DNA from: DASYXZ01 sp035946625
GTDB taxonomy: Bacteria > Acidobacteriota > Terriglobia > UBA7540
DNA length: 64,000 bases
Assembly: GCA_035946625.1 (NCBI GenBank)
Contig: DASYZE010000075.1
Span: 1 to 64,000 of the forward strand
Reading direction: 5' to 3'
Position 1 is the stretch's first letter. Every line of letters starts with the position of its first letter. Positions 8,809 through 16,992 of this stretch are shown piece after piece. The translations under genes were made by a program, and so were the position numbers. The notes beneath the pieces were generated by a model. That model did no database searches and had not been told where the DNA came from. It saw nothing but the letters and a program-made list of their open reading frames with translations.

Positions 8809-11800
8809 TTATTCCTGAAGGTTCACGGATTCTTGTGAGTGACGCAGGGTGCCTCGCCGCAGCGCGCGCTCTTTCATCAAGGCGAAGAACACCGGAACCA
8901 GGATCAGCACATGGATGGTGGACGTAATCATGCCGCCCACAATGGGCGCGGCTATGGGCTTCATCACGTCTGACCCGATTCCAGTCTCCCACAGAATGGG
9001 CACCAGGCTGGCCAGCACGGCGAAGACGGTCATCAATTTGGGACGCAGTCGTTGCACCGCGCCTTCAATGGCGGCCGCTTCAATGTCTTCATGTTTCAGC
9101 GGGATTCCGCTGGCCAAGCGGCGGTCCAGGGCTTCGTGCAAATAAACCACCATCACCACTCCTGTTTCCACGGCGATGCCAAACAAGGCGATGTAGCCCA
9201 CCCAGACCGCGACGCTGAAGTTGTAGCCCAGCAGCTTTTGCAGGATCAGGCCCCCCGTCATGGCATAGAACGTGGGAAAGATAAGCACGGCCGCCTCCGT
9301 GACGGAGTGGAAAATCATGTAGAGTAGGAAAAAGATCACGAATAAGACCAGCGGCAGGATGATCTTCAAGCGCTCCTTGGCCCGCACTTCGAATTCGTAT
9401 TCGCCCGACCATTTGTAGGAGTAACCCGCAGGCAGTTTCAATTTCTCATCCAGCAATTTGCTGGCTCGCGCCACGAAGCCTCCATAGTCTTTCGTGTTCA
9501 AGTCAATGTATACGTAGCCGGTGAGCAGCGCATCTTCATCTCGAATCATGGCCGGGCCGCGCGAGAAGGAAATCTTCGCCACCTCTCCGAGGGGAACCTG
9601 CGACCCGCTGGGCGTGGCGATCAGAACCCGGCGCAACTCGTCGAGGTTGTCCCGGAAGTCGCGATCGTAACGGACGTTGATGGGATAGCGCTCGCGTCCT
9701 TCCACGTTTTGGGCAATGTTTTCTCCCCCGATTCCGCTGGTGACGGCTTGCTGAACGTCAGCCACGGTCAGTCCATAACGCGCCGATTCAAGGCGGTTGG
9801 CCTCCACGTTGATGTAGTAGCCCTCCGCCACTCGCTCGGCAAAAATGGATCGCATCTCGGGAAGGGCGGAGAGAATCTGTTGCATCTGTGCTCCAACTTT
9901 TTGGATCCCCTCCACATTCGGCCCCTGTATCTTCAGCCCCACCGGAGTCTTGATTCCGGTCAGCTCCATGTCCAGGCGATTCTCCACCGGCATCGTCCAA
10001 GTGTTTGAGAGCCCCGGGAATTGCAGCTTTTCGTCCATGGCATGGATCAGTTTGTCGTAGGTCATCCCGGGCCGCCACTTTCTGCGCGGCTTAAGCATAA
10101 CGGTAGTATCATACATATCAAGAGGTGCGTTGTCGGTGGCGCTGTCCGAGCGCCCGATGGTGCCAAAAACACTCTCCACCTCGGGAAAAGTTCTGATGAT
10201 TCTGTCCTGCTCCTGCAATAGCTGTGAGGCTTGGGTGATCGAGACGCCGGGCAGCGCGGTGGGCATGTAAAGCGACGAGCCCTCGTACAAGGGCGGCATG
10301 AACTGACTTCCGATTCGCCACACCAGCGGAAAGGTGGCTGCCAAAAAGACCAGGTTAACCAGCAGGGTTATTTTGCGGTAGCGGAGGCAGAGGCGCAGCA
10401 CGGGGAGATAAAGCGCCTGGGTGATGCGGGAAATTGGATTCTCGGATTCTGGCCGCAGCCGCCCGCGAATGAAAAGCACCATCAGCACAGGCACCAGCGT
10501 GATGGCGAGCACGGAGGAAAAGCCCACCGCCAGCGTCTTGGTCCATGCCAGGGGGCGAAACATTCTTCCTTCCTGCGCTTCCAAAAGAAATACTGGCATA
10601 AAGGAGACGACGATAATAACCAGTGAAAAGAAGATGGCCGGCCCCACTTGTTTTGCGGCGGCCAGCAAGATTCGCCAGCGTTCCGGCTCGGTGATGCCGG
10701 AGTTTGGGATTCGGGATTCGGGGTTCGATGGCGGCGCGTTCTCGCCCCTGAACCCTGAAACCCCAGTCTCGAATCCCGTCTCGTGAGCCGCGCTTTGAGC
10801 CTCCGATAGCCGCCTGTAACCGTTCTCCACCATGACGATTGCGGCGTCCACCAGCACGCCAATGGCCAGCGCGAGACCGCCAAGCGACATAATGTTGGAA
10901 CTCACACCCAGGTAGTACATGGGAATAAATGAAGCCACCACCGCGATGGGCAGAGTGAGGATGGGAATCAACGCCGAGCGGAAGTGGAAGAGAAAAACAA
11001 TAATCACCAGGCTGACGATAAAGGCTTCTTCCAGCAGATCGCGTTGCAAAGTCGCGATCGATGCCTGGATCAGACCCGATCTGTCGTAACCTGCAACCAC
11101 TTCCACCCCTTGAGGAAGCGAGGCCTTGATCACCTTCAGCTTTTGTTTGATCCCATTAATTACCGCCAGGGCATTCATGCCGTCCCGCATCACCACGATG
11201 CCCCCCACCGTCTCGCCCTCGCCGTTCCATTCCGCCACCCCCTCACGGATGTCCGGGCCGAACGATACGGTGCCCAGGTCGCGGATTAACACCGGCGTGC
11301 CGTTCTTGGAGGACACAGGAACGTTTTCCAGGTCGGACGGAGAGCGCAGATACCCAAGGCCCCTGATCATGTACTCGGCCCCGCTCATCTCGAGGACTCG
11401 GCCTCCCACTTCATTGGTGCTCGCCTGCACCTGTGTCATCACTGTCATCAATGGAATGTTGTAAGCACGCAGCTTGTTGGGGTCGAGCTTGACCTGATAC
11501 TGACGAACAAACCCGCCGATCGTCGCCACTTCGGCAACCCCGGGAACGGTTTCGAGTTGATAGCGCAAATACCAATCCTGGAGGCTGCGCAAGTCGGCCA
11601 GACTATGCTGGTGGCTGTGATCCACCAGAACGTACTCATAGACCCAGCCCGCCCCGGTCGCGTCCGGGCCAATGACGGGATGAACCGCCGCCGGAAGCCG
11701 TCCCGCGATCTGCTGAAGGTATTCCAGGACGCGCGAGCGCGCCCAATACAAATCCGTTCCGTCCTCGAAAACCACAAAAACGTAGGAGTCACCGAACATG

Positions 11801-12057
11801 GTTTGGGCACGGACGGCCTTTACGTGGGGCGCCGCCAGCAAGGTGGTCACAATGGGGTACGATACCTGGTCTTCGATGATATTGGGCGGCTGCCCTTCCC
11901 ACGAAGTATGGATAATCACCTGGACGTCGGAGATGTCCGGCAGGGCGTCCAACGGAATGTGGCGCAAGGACCAGATTCCAGCCAAGACAAGCAGGAGTGT
12001 TCCGGTGAAAACCAGGAAGCGGTTGCGGGCGCACCAGTCGATCCAGAGGGAGATCAT
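8809..12057 (-). CDS. CusA/CzcA-type heavy-metal RND efflux pump
   Basis: A 1082-residue inner-membrane RND transporter, last gene of a five-gene efflux operon. The N-terminus (RNRFLVFTGTLLLVLAGI) is transmembrane helix 1 and LDALPDISDVQVII follows, as in CusA. The segments TWTMPVENRLDM and GRGPAMIR-like SFSRGPAMIRDED match CusA regions that carry metal-contact methionines, so Cu(I)/Ag(I) is the likeliest substrate (inference). Residues about 427-451, between the transmembrane blocks, are an insertion (NPESRIPNSG) made of DNA heptamer repeats read in frame. The start lies 2 bases past the adaptor stop codon, so translation is coupled. Confidence 0.93.
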   Translation of the reverse strand: MISLWIDWCARNRFLVFTGTLLLVLAGIWSLRHIPLDALPDISDVQVIIHTSWEGQPPNIIEDQVSYPIVTTLLAAPHVKAVRAQTMFGDSYVFVVFEDGTDLYWARSRVLEYLQQIAGRLPAAVHPVIGPDATGAGWVYEYVLVDHSHQHSLADLRSLQDWYLRYQLETVPGVAEVATIGGFVRQYQVKLDPNKLRAYNIPLMTVMTQVQASTNEVGGRVLEMSGAEYMIRGLGYLRSPSDLENVPVSSKNGTPVLIRDLGTVSFGPDIREGVAEWNGEGETVGGIVVMRDGMNALAVINGIKQKLKVIKASLPQGVEVVAGYDRSGLIQASIATLQRDLLEEAFIVSLVIIVFLFHFRSALIPILTLPIAVVASFIPMYYLGVSSNIMSLGGLALAIGVLVDAAIVMVENGYRRLSEAQSAAHETGFETGVSGFRGENAPPSNPESRIPNSGITEPERWRILLAAAKQVGPAIFFSLVIIVVSFMPVFLLEAQEGRMFRPLAWTKTLAVGFSSVLAITLVPVLMVLFIRGRLRPESENPISRITQALYLPVLRLCLRYRKITLLVNLVFLAATFPLVWRIGSQFMPPLYEGSSLYMPTALPGVSITQASQLLQEQDRIIRTFPEVESVFGTIGRSDSATDNAPLDMYDTTVMLKPRRKWRPGMTYDKLIHAMDEKLQFPGLSNTWTMPVENRLDMELTGIKTPVGLKIQGPNVEGIQKVGAQMQQILSALPEMRSIFAERVAEGYYINVEANRLESARYGLTVADVQQAVTSGIGGENIAQNVEGRERYPINVRYDRDFRDNLDELRRVLIATPSGSQVPLGEVAKISFSRGPAMIRDEDALLTGYVYIDLNTKDYGGFVARASKLLDEKLKLPAGYSYKWSGEYEFEVRAKERLKIILPLVLFVIFFLLYMIFHSVTEAAVLIFPTFYAMTGGLILQKLLGYNFSVAVWVGYIALFGIAVETGVVMVVYLHEALDRRLASGIPLKHEDIEAAAIEGAVQRLRPKLMTVFAVLASLVPILWETGIGSDVMKPIAAPIVGGMITSTIHVLILVPVFFALMKERALRRGTLRHSQESVNLQE
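10704..10777. repeat. Heptamer-repeat hairpin inside the cusA-like gene
   Basis: The left arm contains GGGATTC, GGGATTC, GGGGTTC in tandem; the right arm, read as the reverse complement, contains GGGATTC, GAGACTG, GGGTTTC, AGGGTTC. About 20 bases separate the arms. It is translated in frame as a Pro/Asn/Ser-rich insertion. The same architecture occurs in intergenic DNA at about 30136-30220 and 49923-50013. Confidence 0.6.
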
Positions 12058-12059
12058 GG

Positions 12060-13664
12060 TTACATTTCCCCCTCGGCGTCCACGTGCAATTGTTTGTTGA
12101 CGAGAGTTTGTCCGTTTTTCTGCGCGACGATGGTGACCTGCCAGGTTCCTCCGCTTTCCAGCTCTCCCCGTCCTTCGTACACGCCGCCACCTTGGTCGCT
12201 GAGGTTGCTGACCACCCGCATGGCCCCCATGCCCATGGCGGGCATGGCCGGCATAAAGAAAGTGACCGTGACCTGGGCGCCGGCGACGGGAGCACCGTCA
12301 CTGCCCGACAGCTTTACTCGAAAGGTGTTGCTGCCTCGACGCGGAGGCGAAGGAACCGTGCTGAAATCGACGGTTGCCCCGTTCGCGGGCGCGTTGATGG
12401 CCGCGGCGGCGCCTGCCCCCGGGGGTGGGGGCACAAACGATCCCAAGGCGGCCTGGAGTTGACTCTCGGAATCGATAAGGAAATTCGCCGAAGTGATGAT
12501 TTTATCTCCGGCGCGCAAGCCCTTCAGCACCACGTATTCCTCGCCCACCTGCCGAGCCAGTTGAATTTCACGCGGCTCGAGATTCCCACCGCCGTGATCA
12601 ATGAAGGCAATCTGGCGCGTGCCCGACTGGAACACGCCCGAGGCCGGAATCACAAGTTGGCGTCCCAGGGGTAAGTCCAAACTTACATCCACATACATGC
12701 CTGGCTTTAAGGCCAGGCCGGGGTTGGAAAAAACAAGGCGCGTCCGTACCGTCCGTGTTGTCATATCCACTTGAGGCAGGATCGAATCCATTCGGCCTTT
12801 GAAAGTTCGTCCGGGATAGCTGTCGACGGTGACGGTGGCCGGGTCGCCTGCTTTTAACTTGCCGATATCGTTCTGGTTGACCTCGGCGTTCACCCAGACC
12901 GTGGAGAGATCAGCAATGGTGTACAGGCGGGTCTCCGGTTGGACGTAGAGGTTGGGCAGTGCGTTTCGCTCCGTGATATATCCCGAAACCGGAGAATCGA
13001 TTTCCAATTCGCGCCGGACCTTGCCGGTGGATTCGAGTTGCGCGATTTCCCGCTCCGGAATCCCCCATTGTTTGAGCCGTTCTTTAGCGGAGTCGACGAG
13101 CGATGCCGCGCCCGTGGCCACTCCCGGCACCGAACTTTGCGCCAGCAGCCCGCCGTTTTTCCGTGCCAGCAGATATTCTTCCTGCGAGGAGACAAGGTCG
13201 GGACTGTAGATGGTAAAAAGCGGCTGGCCCTTGCGAACGTAAAGGTAGGTTGCGCTGGCGTAAACGCGTTGGATCCAGCCGGGAAACCGCACTTGGACAT
13301 AAGCCAGCCGCTCTTCGTCCACCTCCACGTTACCCGTGGCCCGAATCTCGTCATGAATCGATTTCATCTCCACCTGGCCGGTCCTGGCGCCGATGCTTTG
13401 CAGGCGTTGGGTCGAGAGTTGGATGGGTACTAGTTGGGCCTCAAAGTTAGCAGCCGCTGCCGGCTCGCCGGCTTTACCGGCAGACTCTTCCGAAGTGTTG
13501 GGCAAAGGTGGTGTGCCGGCTGGAGATTGTCCCGCCGCGGCGGCAGGTTGCAAGCTACCGCTTGTTATCAAGGTACGCGCGCGCCACCACTTCGCCGCGA
13601 TGACCGCGATCAAAAGGATGTTCACGGCCAGGACAATCCAGAATGCGTTGCGATAATTTCTCAT
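12060..13664 (-). CDS. CusB-like periplasmic adaptor with C-terminal YtkA-like domain
   Basis: A 534-residue membrane-fusion protein. I prefer the ATG at 13664 (AGGA nine bases upstream) over an in-frame GTG at 13679. One N-terminal membrane helix (WIVLAVNILLIAVIA) is followed by the CusB-type barrel-sandwich block VRFPGWIQRVY and YLYVRKGQPLFTIYSPDLVSSQEEYLLA written across residues about 125-170, then a beta-barrel (VWVNAEVNQNDIGKLK) and a membrane-proximal domain. The last 110 residues (FRVKLSGSDGAPVAGA ... MPAMPAMGMGAM) form a YtkA/FixH-like beta-sandwich rich in Met, plausible for metal contact. It links the RND pump to the TolC-type channel. Confidence 0.92.
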   Translation of the reverse strand: MRNYRNAFWIVLAVNILLIAVIAAKWWRARTLITSGSLQPAAAAGQSPAGTPPLPNTSEESAGKAGEPAAAANFEAQLVPIQLSTQRLQSIGARTGQVEMKSIHDEIRATGNVEVDEERLAYVQVRFPGWIQRVYASATYLYVRKGQPLFTIYSPDLVSSQEEYLLARKNGGLLAQSSVPGVATGAASLVDSAKERLKQWGIPEREIAQLESTGKVRRELEIDSPVSGYITERNALPNLYVQPETRLYTIADLSTVWVNAEVNQNDIGKLKAGDPATVTVDSYPGRTFKGRMDSILPQVDMTTRTVRTRLVFSNPGLALKPGMYVDVSLDLPLGRQLVIPASGVFQSGTRQIAFIDHGGGNLEPREIQLARQVGEEYVVLKGLRAGDKIITSANFLIDSESQLQAALGSFVPPPPGAGAAAAINAPANGATVDFSTVPSPPRRGSNTFRVKLSGSDGAPVAGAQVTVTFFMPAMPAMGMGAMRVVSNLSDQGGGVYEGRGELESGGTWQVTIVAQKNGQTLVNKQLHVDAEGEM

Positions 13665-13682
13665 GGCAAAAATCCTCACACT

Positions 13683-13702
13683 TTGCAGGGCCGGCCCTGC
13701 AA
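13683..13702. promoter_or_regulatory. 20-bp perfect palindrome between the channel and adaptor genes
   Basis: TTGCAGGGCC is followed directly by its own reverse complement in the 42-base gap between the TolC-type stop (13707) and the adaptor start (13664). In RNA it would fold into a GC-rich hairpin just upstream of the adaptor ribosome site. It may set the ratio of channel to adaptor through attenuation or processing, or be a protein-binding operator. Confidence 0.5.
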
Positions 13703-13706
13703 CTGG

Positions 13707-15050
13707 TCAGTGCAGCTTGATCCCCGTCAATTGCTCCAATCGCGCCAGGGCAGTTTCGTGTTCGGCCAGCGTGCGCCAATACTCCTCGTCAAAATTCAAG
13801 ACGTCGTGGAAAGACGTAAGCACCGACTCCATATCGGTTCGATCCGACTGGTAAGCCACCAGCCTGGCCTGGAAGGTCGCCGTCGCCTGGGGAATCATCC
13901 CTTCGCGATAAATTTTGAGCAGGTTGGCGCCCGTTTGGACGGCCAGGAATTGGTCCCGCACCTCGAAGTAGGCTTGTTGGACGGCCCCTTCGTATTCTCG
14001 CCGCGAGCGGTTTAGTTCTTCCACGGCCTGGGCCACCTCGGGTTGTTGTTTCCGGCTGCGGAAGATGGGTACCTTCACGCCCAGCGTCAGCATGTAGTAA
14101 TCGCGGAACTGCGGGCCGGTGTGTTGCCACATATATTGAAGGTTGAAGTCGGGGTAGAAATCTTTGCGGGCGATTTCCACTTGCGTGCTCTGGCGGCGCA
14201 CCATTTCCTGTTCGCCGGCGACTGCGGGATTTTCCGTGCGCACTCGCTCCAACAATTCCTCGGACGTGTACGGCAGTAATGATTCGGAAATATCTTCGGT
14301 CATCACGTCCGCCGAGTCGGGTGGCCGGTTCAAAATCTGTTTGAGTCGAGCTTGCTCCGTCCACATTTCCTGGTGGTGCATCGCAATCTCGCGCAGTAGT
14401 TGAGTCTGCTGCAACTGGGCCGCCAGCACGTCTGCTTGGCTGCCCTGGCCGACGCGATAATGAGCTTCCGCGATTTTTTCAATTTGCTCCAAAAGCTTGC
14501 CGTCACGGTCCAGCACGGTAAGCGTCTTTTGCAGGTAGGCGAGGCGGAAATACGCGGCCTTCAGTTGCTCCACGACGGACCGTACCGCCGATTCGAAATT
14601 CTTCTCCGCGCCTTTCGCCTCGCGTTGCGCCGCTTCACCCTTCAAACGCAATTTGCCGGGATAGGGCAGGTCCTGGGAAACTCCCAGGCCGAGATAAGCG
14701 AAATCGCTGTTGCTGTAACCGGCGAAAGGACGCGGACTGCCCACGCTGAATTGCTGCACCATGAACTCCGGGTCGGGCAGCGTGGAAACCTGGGAAGGGA
14801 CCAGAGTGGCGGCTTTCCAGCCGTGGCGCGCCGCCAGGATTTGCGGATTACTCCGCTCCACCTCATTCACCAAATCTTGCAGGCGTGAGACGTCCTGCCG
14901 CGGCGGTGTGGCCGTTGGGGTTTGGACCAAGTCTTGTCCCTTGCCCACGGTGGCAACAAAGCAAAAACAAAGCAGGCTCAGACCAGTGAGAGCTGGACGC
15001 CTTCGCCCTTCCACCTTCTGTTTTCTGACTTCAGCGATATGATCTCTCAT
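13707..15050 (-). CDS. TolC-family outer-membrane channel of the metal efflux system
   Basis: A 447-residue outer-membrane efflux protein (CusC/CzcC type). After a signal peptide (LSLLCFCFVATVGKGQ, residues about 25-40) come two OEP repeats rich in long amphipathic helices: VNEVERSNPQILAARHGW in the first and TENPAVAGEQEMVRRQ in the second. Its ATG overlaps the stop of the upstream gene by ATGA (15047-15050), implying coupled translation. It would form the trimeric exit duct for the adaptor and pump encoded just downstream. Confidence 0.92.
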   Translation of the reverse strand: MRDHIAEVRKQKVEGRRRPALTGLSLLCFCFVATVGKGQDLVQTPTATPPRQDVSRLQDLVNEVERSNPQILAARHGWKAATLVPSQVSTLPDPEFMVQQFSVGSPRPFAGYSNSDFAYLGLGVSQDLPYPGKLRLKGEAAQREAKGAEKNFESAVRSVVEQLKAAYFRLAYLQKTLTVLDRDGKLLEQIEKIAEAHYRVGQGSQADVLAAQLQQTQLLREIAMHHQEMWTEQARLKQILNRPPDSADVMTEDISESLLPYTSEELLERVRTENPAVAGEQEMVRRQSTQVEIARKDFYPDFNLQYMWQHTGPQFRDYYMLTLGVKVPIFRSRKQQPEVAQAVEELNRSRREYEGAVQQAYFEVRDQFLAVQTGANLLKIYREGMIPQATATFQARLVAYQSDRTDMESVLTSFHDVLNFDEEYWRTLAEHETALARLEQLTGIKLH

Positions 15051-15802
15051 TGCTCCTCCCCTCCACTCAACGGCTTAATGTCCATGTCGCGCGCATAAAC
15101 GTAGTCCCACAGCTTGTCGAATAGTTCTTTCGACATCGGCTTTTTAAGTTCAAATTCAAAAGTTTCGCGGTAGGCTCCCACGCGGAAGTGATACAGGTCC
15201 GGATGGGCGAGTGTTTGAATATCCGACCAGCGCCAACTGCGCCCGCCCCGCTTGGTCGCTGTAATGTAATCAATGCCATCATCGCGAAAGCGAAGCACCC
15301 CGTTGCTGCCTCCCGTGCGCGTGGTGTGGCGCGCGGGAAGGGTGGCGAAACGCTGAGCATTCGAGTCAGGCGCGCCGTTTTTCACCGGCTTGGCCACTCG
15401 GCGGGCGAGTTGTGCGGCGACGCCGGGCGGCACGTCCTGGCTGAAATCAAATCGAAACCGGCGGTCACCGGGGAGGTGCTTGCCGCGGTTTTCATAACTC
15501 GTCAGCACAAAATGATGTGGTGAGAGATCAAAGGTTTCGATTTCAACGAAGGGCCAGCCATGGGAAAAGTTTTTCTCGGATTTGAATTCAACTCCGCTGG
15601 CGTTAAAGATCAAGGTTCCGCGCGCCGTCCGCAGGCCATGGTGCAAACGCGCGGGCGATTGCCAGTTGAGCGCGGTGTCGGTTTCGCCGCCGGCGAGCGG
15701 TGTCACAGGCGTGACGGCAAGCGCCGGACGAGGGATTCCAGCGGCCACAAGCCATACAGCGATCAGACCCCATCGAAAAAAACGGGAATCATTGTTCAAC
15801 AC
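15047..15802 (-). CDS. Exported PH-like protein of the metal-efflux operon
   Basis: A 251-residue protein of uncertain role. The GTG at 15802 is chosen because GGAGGT lies seven bases upstream and a clean signal peptide follows (FFRWGLIAVWLVAAG, cut near PALA). The body contains two similar beta-rich halves: GTLIFNASGVEFKSE and GVLRFRDDGIDYITATKRGG, the second followed by SWRWSDIQTL. These look like tandem bacterial PH-type folds, by pattern only. It overlaps the channel gene by four bases and lies inside the efflux operon, so an accessory periplasmic role is inferred. Confidence 0.75.
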   Translation of the reverse strand: MLNNDSRFFRWGLIAVWLVAAGIPRPALAVTPVTPLAGGETDTALNWQSPARLHHGLRTARGTLIFNASGVEFKSEKNFSHGWPFVEIETFDLSPHHFVLTSYENRGKHLPGDRRFRFDFSQDVPPGVAAQLARRVAKPVKNGAPDSNAQRFATLPARHTTRTGGSNGVLRFRDDGIDYITATKRGGRSWRWSDIQTLAHPDLYHFRVGAYRETFEFELKKPMSKELFDKLWDYVYARDMDIKPLSGGEEQ

Positions 15803-16100
15803 TGACTTTACCTCCAGTTTCGGAAAAGAAGCGTTTGAGTGCGGGAGCAAAGGCGGGAAGCTCCCGCCCTTGCTCCGGCATCGTTCGGTGGTTGCCGTCC
15901 GCTATGAGACTTCTGGCACGTCGATGAAAGATCCGGAGCGAGCCACGAGGCGTCGGGCTTATCCCACCCAACCCTCAACCCTTACACCCCAAGATGGCGG
16001 TGTAAAACCGCCTCTCCAGATTTTCCATCAGCGGGTTGGAAAGCACGGACGCCAACGGACACAATTCAATGACATCGCGAGCGTGATTAAACAGAAAGGA

Positions 16101-16511
16101 TTAAATCAGCAGGGCTGAATGCAGGAGGAAAATGCGAACTTTCCCCGGAGGTGAGTGTCCTCCAAAAGGACTTCGAGATCGGAGGCAGGATAATTGAAGC
16201 GAAGCAGAAAACGCCGCCGGTAACATGGAAGCCACAGTGAAATCCGGCGCATGGACCGGGGTCCTGCCCACCGGCAGGGCCATCGCTCCCGGCTCGGAAA
16301 CTGGAGCGTTGCGCAGGCAGCAAGCGTTGGGCGTTTTGCTGGAGTGACAAGCAAAGCGCATGGCTCGGCAACAGGCGGCGGCCGCGGCTGCGCTGGTTTG
16401 GCAGGATTGTGCCATGCTCAGCGGCAGCGCCACCGTCGCAACCACGAGAAACAGGCACAGGACCGATTTCCTGTGAATTGCGATTCGGATTTTAGTTCGC
16501 CTGCTCTTCAT
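16101..16511 (-). CDS. Small Cys-rich exported protein at the head of the efflux operon
   Basis: A 136-residue protein starting at the ATG at 16511 behind AGAGGAAGG. A signal peptide (VLCLFLVVATVALPLSMA) is followed by Cys/His-containing segments CCRAMRFACHSS and ACCLRNAPV, then a Pro-rich middle and a hydrophobic tail IFLLHSALLI. Small exported Cys/His proteins of this layout often accompany acidobacterial metal-efflux operons; I infer metal binding or sensing in the periplasm. The gap to the next gene is 298 bases with no other gene, so separate transcription is possible. Confidence 0.65.
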   Translation of the reverse strand: MKSRRTKIRIAIHRKSVLCLFLVVATVALPLSMAQSCQTSAAAAAACCRAMRFACHSSKTPNACCLRNAPVSEPGAMALPVGRTPVHAPDFTVASMLPAAFSASLQLSCLRSRSPFGGHSPPGKVRIFLLHSALLI

Positions 16512-16609
16512 GCCTTCCTCTGCTTTTTGAATCCTAGCACGAGTTTTGAACCTGGTAAATGATTAAAGGTTGTTGTGCGTTGGTCCGCCCCGACGAGTTC
16601 TCCTTCTCA

Positions 16610-16777
16610 TCATTTGGGCGGCTGTTCCGACAACCCTTCTTTCGCCGCCTCAGATGCGAATCCTTCATGACACTTCGCAAGGGCGGATAAATCTTTGGCC
16701 GCTTCGGTGTAAATGCGGACCAGCTCGCGGCAATTTTGAGCCGCCCATTTGGTTGGGCGATTGCCAATCTCCTGCTG
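16610..16777 (-). pseudogene. Decayed or frameshifted small gene near the efflux operon
   Basis: An open frame of 55 codons with clear protein-like content (NCRELVRIYTEAAKDLSALA, ending QPPK and TGA) but no ATG, GTG or TTG start before an upstream TAG. An ATG at 16826 lies one frame away, so a single indel could have broken a gene of about 70 codons. The helix with LVRIY..AAKDLSALAKCHEGFA resembles short helical proteins that I associate with acidobacterial metal or stress loci; the family assignment is uncertain. It lies just downstream of two CRP/FNR-like sites. Confidence 0.5.
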
Positions 16778-16870
16778 CTATCGGAAGGTTGGTCCTCTTA
16801 CCTTCCAGGGTGTAACTCCATTTCATTAACAAGAAGTCTGGAGCCGTTCCCCACCCCCCACGACGCTCAG

Positions 16871-16876
16871 ACTATG
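16871..16876 (-). promoter_or_regulatory. Possible -10 element downstream of the CRP-like pair
   Basis: CATAGT on the minus strand (4 of 6 matches to TATAAT). A start point near 16862-16864 would place the nearer CRP-like site at about -40 to -41.5, the usual class II activator position. Directed toward the decayed gene and the efflux operon. Confidence 0.35.
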
Positions 16877-16895
16877 GCACGAGAGGCGAACCGGC

Positions 16896-16911
16896 TGTGA
16901 TGCCTGTCACC
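16896..16911. promoter_or_regulatory. CRP/FNR-family-like binding site 1
   Basis: TGTGA-N6-TCACC, one base off the TGTGA-N6-TCACA CRP consensus. A second site lies exactly 22 bp away, two helical turns. Confidence 0.5.
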
Positions 16912-16917
16912 CAAGGT

Positions 16918-16933
16918 GGTGACAAGCATCACC
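16918..16933. promoter_or_regulatory. CRP/FNR-family-like binding site 2
   Basis: GGTGA-N6-TCACC, a perfect 5-bp dyad with the CRP-type spacing, centred 22 bp from site 1. Both sites lie upstream of the minus-strand efflux cluster and beyond the 3' end of the VOC gene. Confidence 0.5.
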
Positions 16934-16992
16934 AATCAACCAAGATGCGACGGTTCGAGCCGGCCTGAAATTCTCCAACCCGCTTCCGCCAC

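Noticed and set aside
16534..16767. A 77-residue minus-strand protein
   Set aside because: The neighbouring frame at 16610-16777 has much more protein-like content; this frame appears to be its shadow.
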